Shown here: positions 6,450-6,718 of the stretch, piece by piece
Numbering within the stretch: position 1 is the stretch's first letter
Layout of the letters: every line of letters starts with the position of its first letter
NCBI GenBank assembly: GCA_017882655.1
Contig: JADGPB010000132.1
Location: 1-6,718 of the forward strand
Length of the DNA stretch: 6,718 nucleotides
DNA from: Propionibacteriales bacterium
Lineage (GTDB): Bacteria; Actinomycetota; Actinomycetes; Propionibacteriales; Propionibacteriaceae
Direction of reading: 5' to 3'
The notes under the pieces: generated by a model
What the model was told of the DNA's origin: nothing
Databases searched by the model: none
The model's input: only the letters and a program-made list of their open reading frames with translations
Program-made: the position numbers and the translations under genes

Positions 6450-6454
6450 CCTCC
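6450..6454 (-). promoter_or_regulatory. Ribosome binding site of the amidohydrolase gene
   Basis: The minus strand reads GGAGG followed by TCGAA and the ATG at 6444. The strong match and 5-nt spacing fix this start. It contrasts with guaA and the PH operon, whose starts lack such a site. Confidence 0.75.
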
Positions 6455-6460
6455 GCGGCG

Positions 6461-6466
6461 AGTCTA
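6461..6466 (-). promoter_or_regulatory. Candidate -10 box of the amidohydrolase gene
   Basis: The minus strand reads TAGACT, the same hexamer as in front of guaA. With the usual 6-nt gap, transcription would start near 6454, giving a leader of about 10 nt that is little more than the GGAGG ribosome site. No clear -35 hexamer is seen. A CCTCAG/CTGAGG dyad lies immediately upstream. Confidence 0.45.
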
Positions 6467-6483
6467 GGGCTCGCGCGCCGAGG

Positions 6484-6512
6484 CCTCAGCGACGCTTCTG
6501 CCGCTCCTGAGG
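6484..6512. repeat. CCTCAG-N17-CTGAGG inverted repeat between pspC and the amidohydrolase gene
   Basis: CCTCAG at 6484-6489 pairs with CTGAGG at 6507-6512. The inner AGCG (6488-6491) and CGCT (6502-6505) offer alternative pairing. It lies after the PspC stop codon and where the -35 region of the amidohydrolase promoter would be. It could be a weak stem-loop at the end of the pspC message or an operator. No T run supports termination. Confidence 0.35.
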
Positions 6513-6517
6513 GTCTG

Positions 6518-6718
6518 TCAGCGCAGGTCGTCCGGGTGGTGGAGCTTGTTGGTGTCGTACGAGTCCTTCGCCTTCTTGACCCCGCCGGTGAGGGCGTCGA
6601 AGCCGGTCTTGCCGCCGTTCTCCTCGGGGAGGATCAGCCAGGCGAGCACGTAGAGGAACGGGCCGATGCCTGTGAAGATGACGACCAGGGCGGTGATGAT
6701 CCGGACGATGCTGGCATC
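6518..6718 (-). CDS. PspC-domain membrane protein, C-terminal part (cut by window edge)
   Basis: The last 66 codons of a gene that enters from the right edge. The visible peptide begins DASIVRIITALVVIFTGIGP and continues FLYVLAWLILPEE, which is the second half of the PspC domain: one hydrophobic helix ending in the conserved AWLILPEE. A 35-residue polar tail rich in Lys and Asp then ends in HHPDDLR. Small actinobacterial PspC proteins carry about 30-40 more residues in front (a basic start and a GVxGGLAEY-type motif), which would lie outside the window. PspC proteins are inner-membrane components tied to envelope-stress sensing; the role of stand-alone actinobacterial versions is poorly defined. 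The stop codon is at 6518-6520, 73 nt before the amidohydrolase start on the same strand. A separate promoter there suggests the two are not strictly one operon. Confidence 0.88.
   Translation of the reverse strand, partial: DASIVRIITALVVIFTGIGPFLYVLAWLILPEENGGKTGFDALTGGVKKAKDSYDTNKLHHPDDLR

Noticed and set aside
5179..6510. Long plus-strand open frame (443 codons) opposite the amidohydrolase
   Set aside because: It is the antisense shadow of a clearly identified enzyme in GC-rich DNA. Its translation is Arg/Val/Gly-rich with no recognisable domain or ribosome site.

Overview
This is 6.7 kb of GC-rich chromosomal DNA with dense GC-biased codon use, GTG starts, GTGA stop/start overlaps and leaderless-type promoters. 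Together these point to a high-GC actinobacterium. Protein wording and gene types suggest a Nocardioidaceae-like (Propionibacteriales) host, but that is inference. Nothing looks like a phage, an insertion sequence or a recently acquired island.

Layout. Positions 2-2690, minus strand: a three-gene block read right to left. A small bacterial-PH-domain membrane protein (YdbS-like) overlaps by 4 nt a large protein with three bacterial PH domains (YdbT-like), and after 62 nt comes peptide methionine sulfoxide reductase A (msrA). Positions 2691-2791: a 101-bp divergent promoter region in which each gene has a TANNNT box ending exactly 6 nt before its start codon, the geometry of leaderless transcripts. 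Positions 2792-4339, plus strand: complete GMP synthase guaA, with a 68-residue unknown protein overlapping its stop codon by 4 nt. Positions 4543-4983: a 441-bp gap between convergent genes. It holds four copies of a 12-17 nt element arranged as a symmetric inverted array (units 51 nt apart in each arm). Positions 4984-6444, minus strand: a YtcJ-type metal-dependent amidohydrolase with intact metal ligands and its own candidate promoter. Positions 6518-6718, minus strand: the C-terminal part of a PspC-domain membrane protein that runs off the right edge.

How the parts may work together. guaA is the housekeeping gene. The flanking PH-domain pair, PspC and MsrA share an envelope/oxidative-stress flavour by family, but only the PH pair (translational overlap) and probably msrA (same strand, short gap) are linked by the sequence itself. 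The amidohydrolase appears to be an independent unit of unknown substrate. The least explained items are the symmetric repeat array, the conserved-looking small ORF behind guaA, and a marked excess of the palindrome CGTACG across the window.
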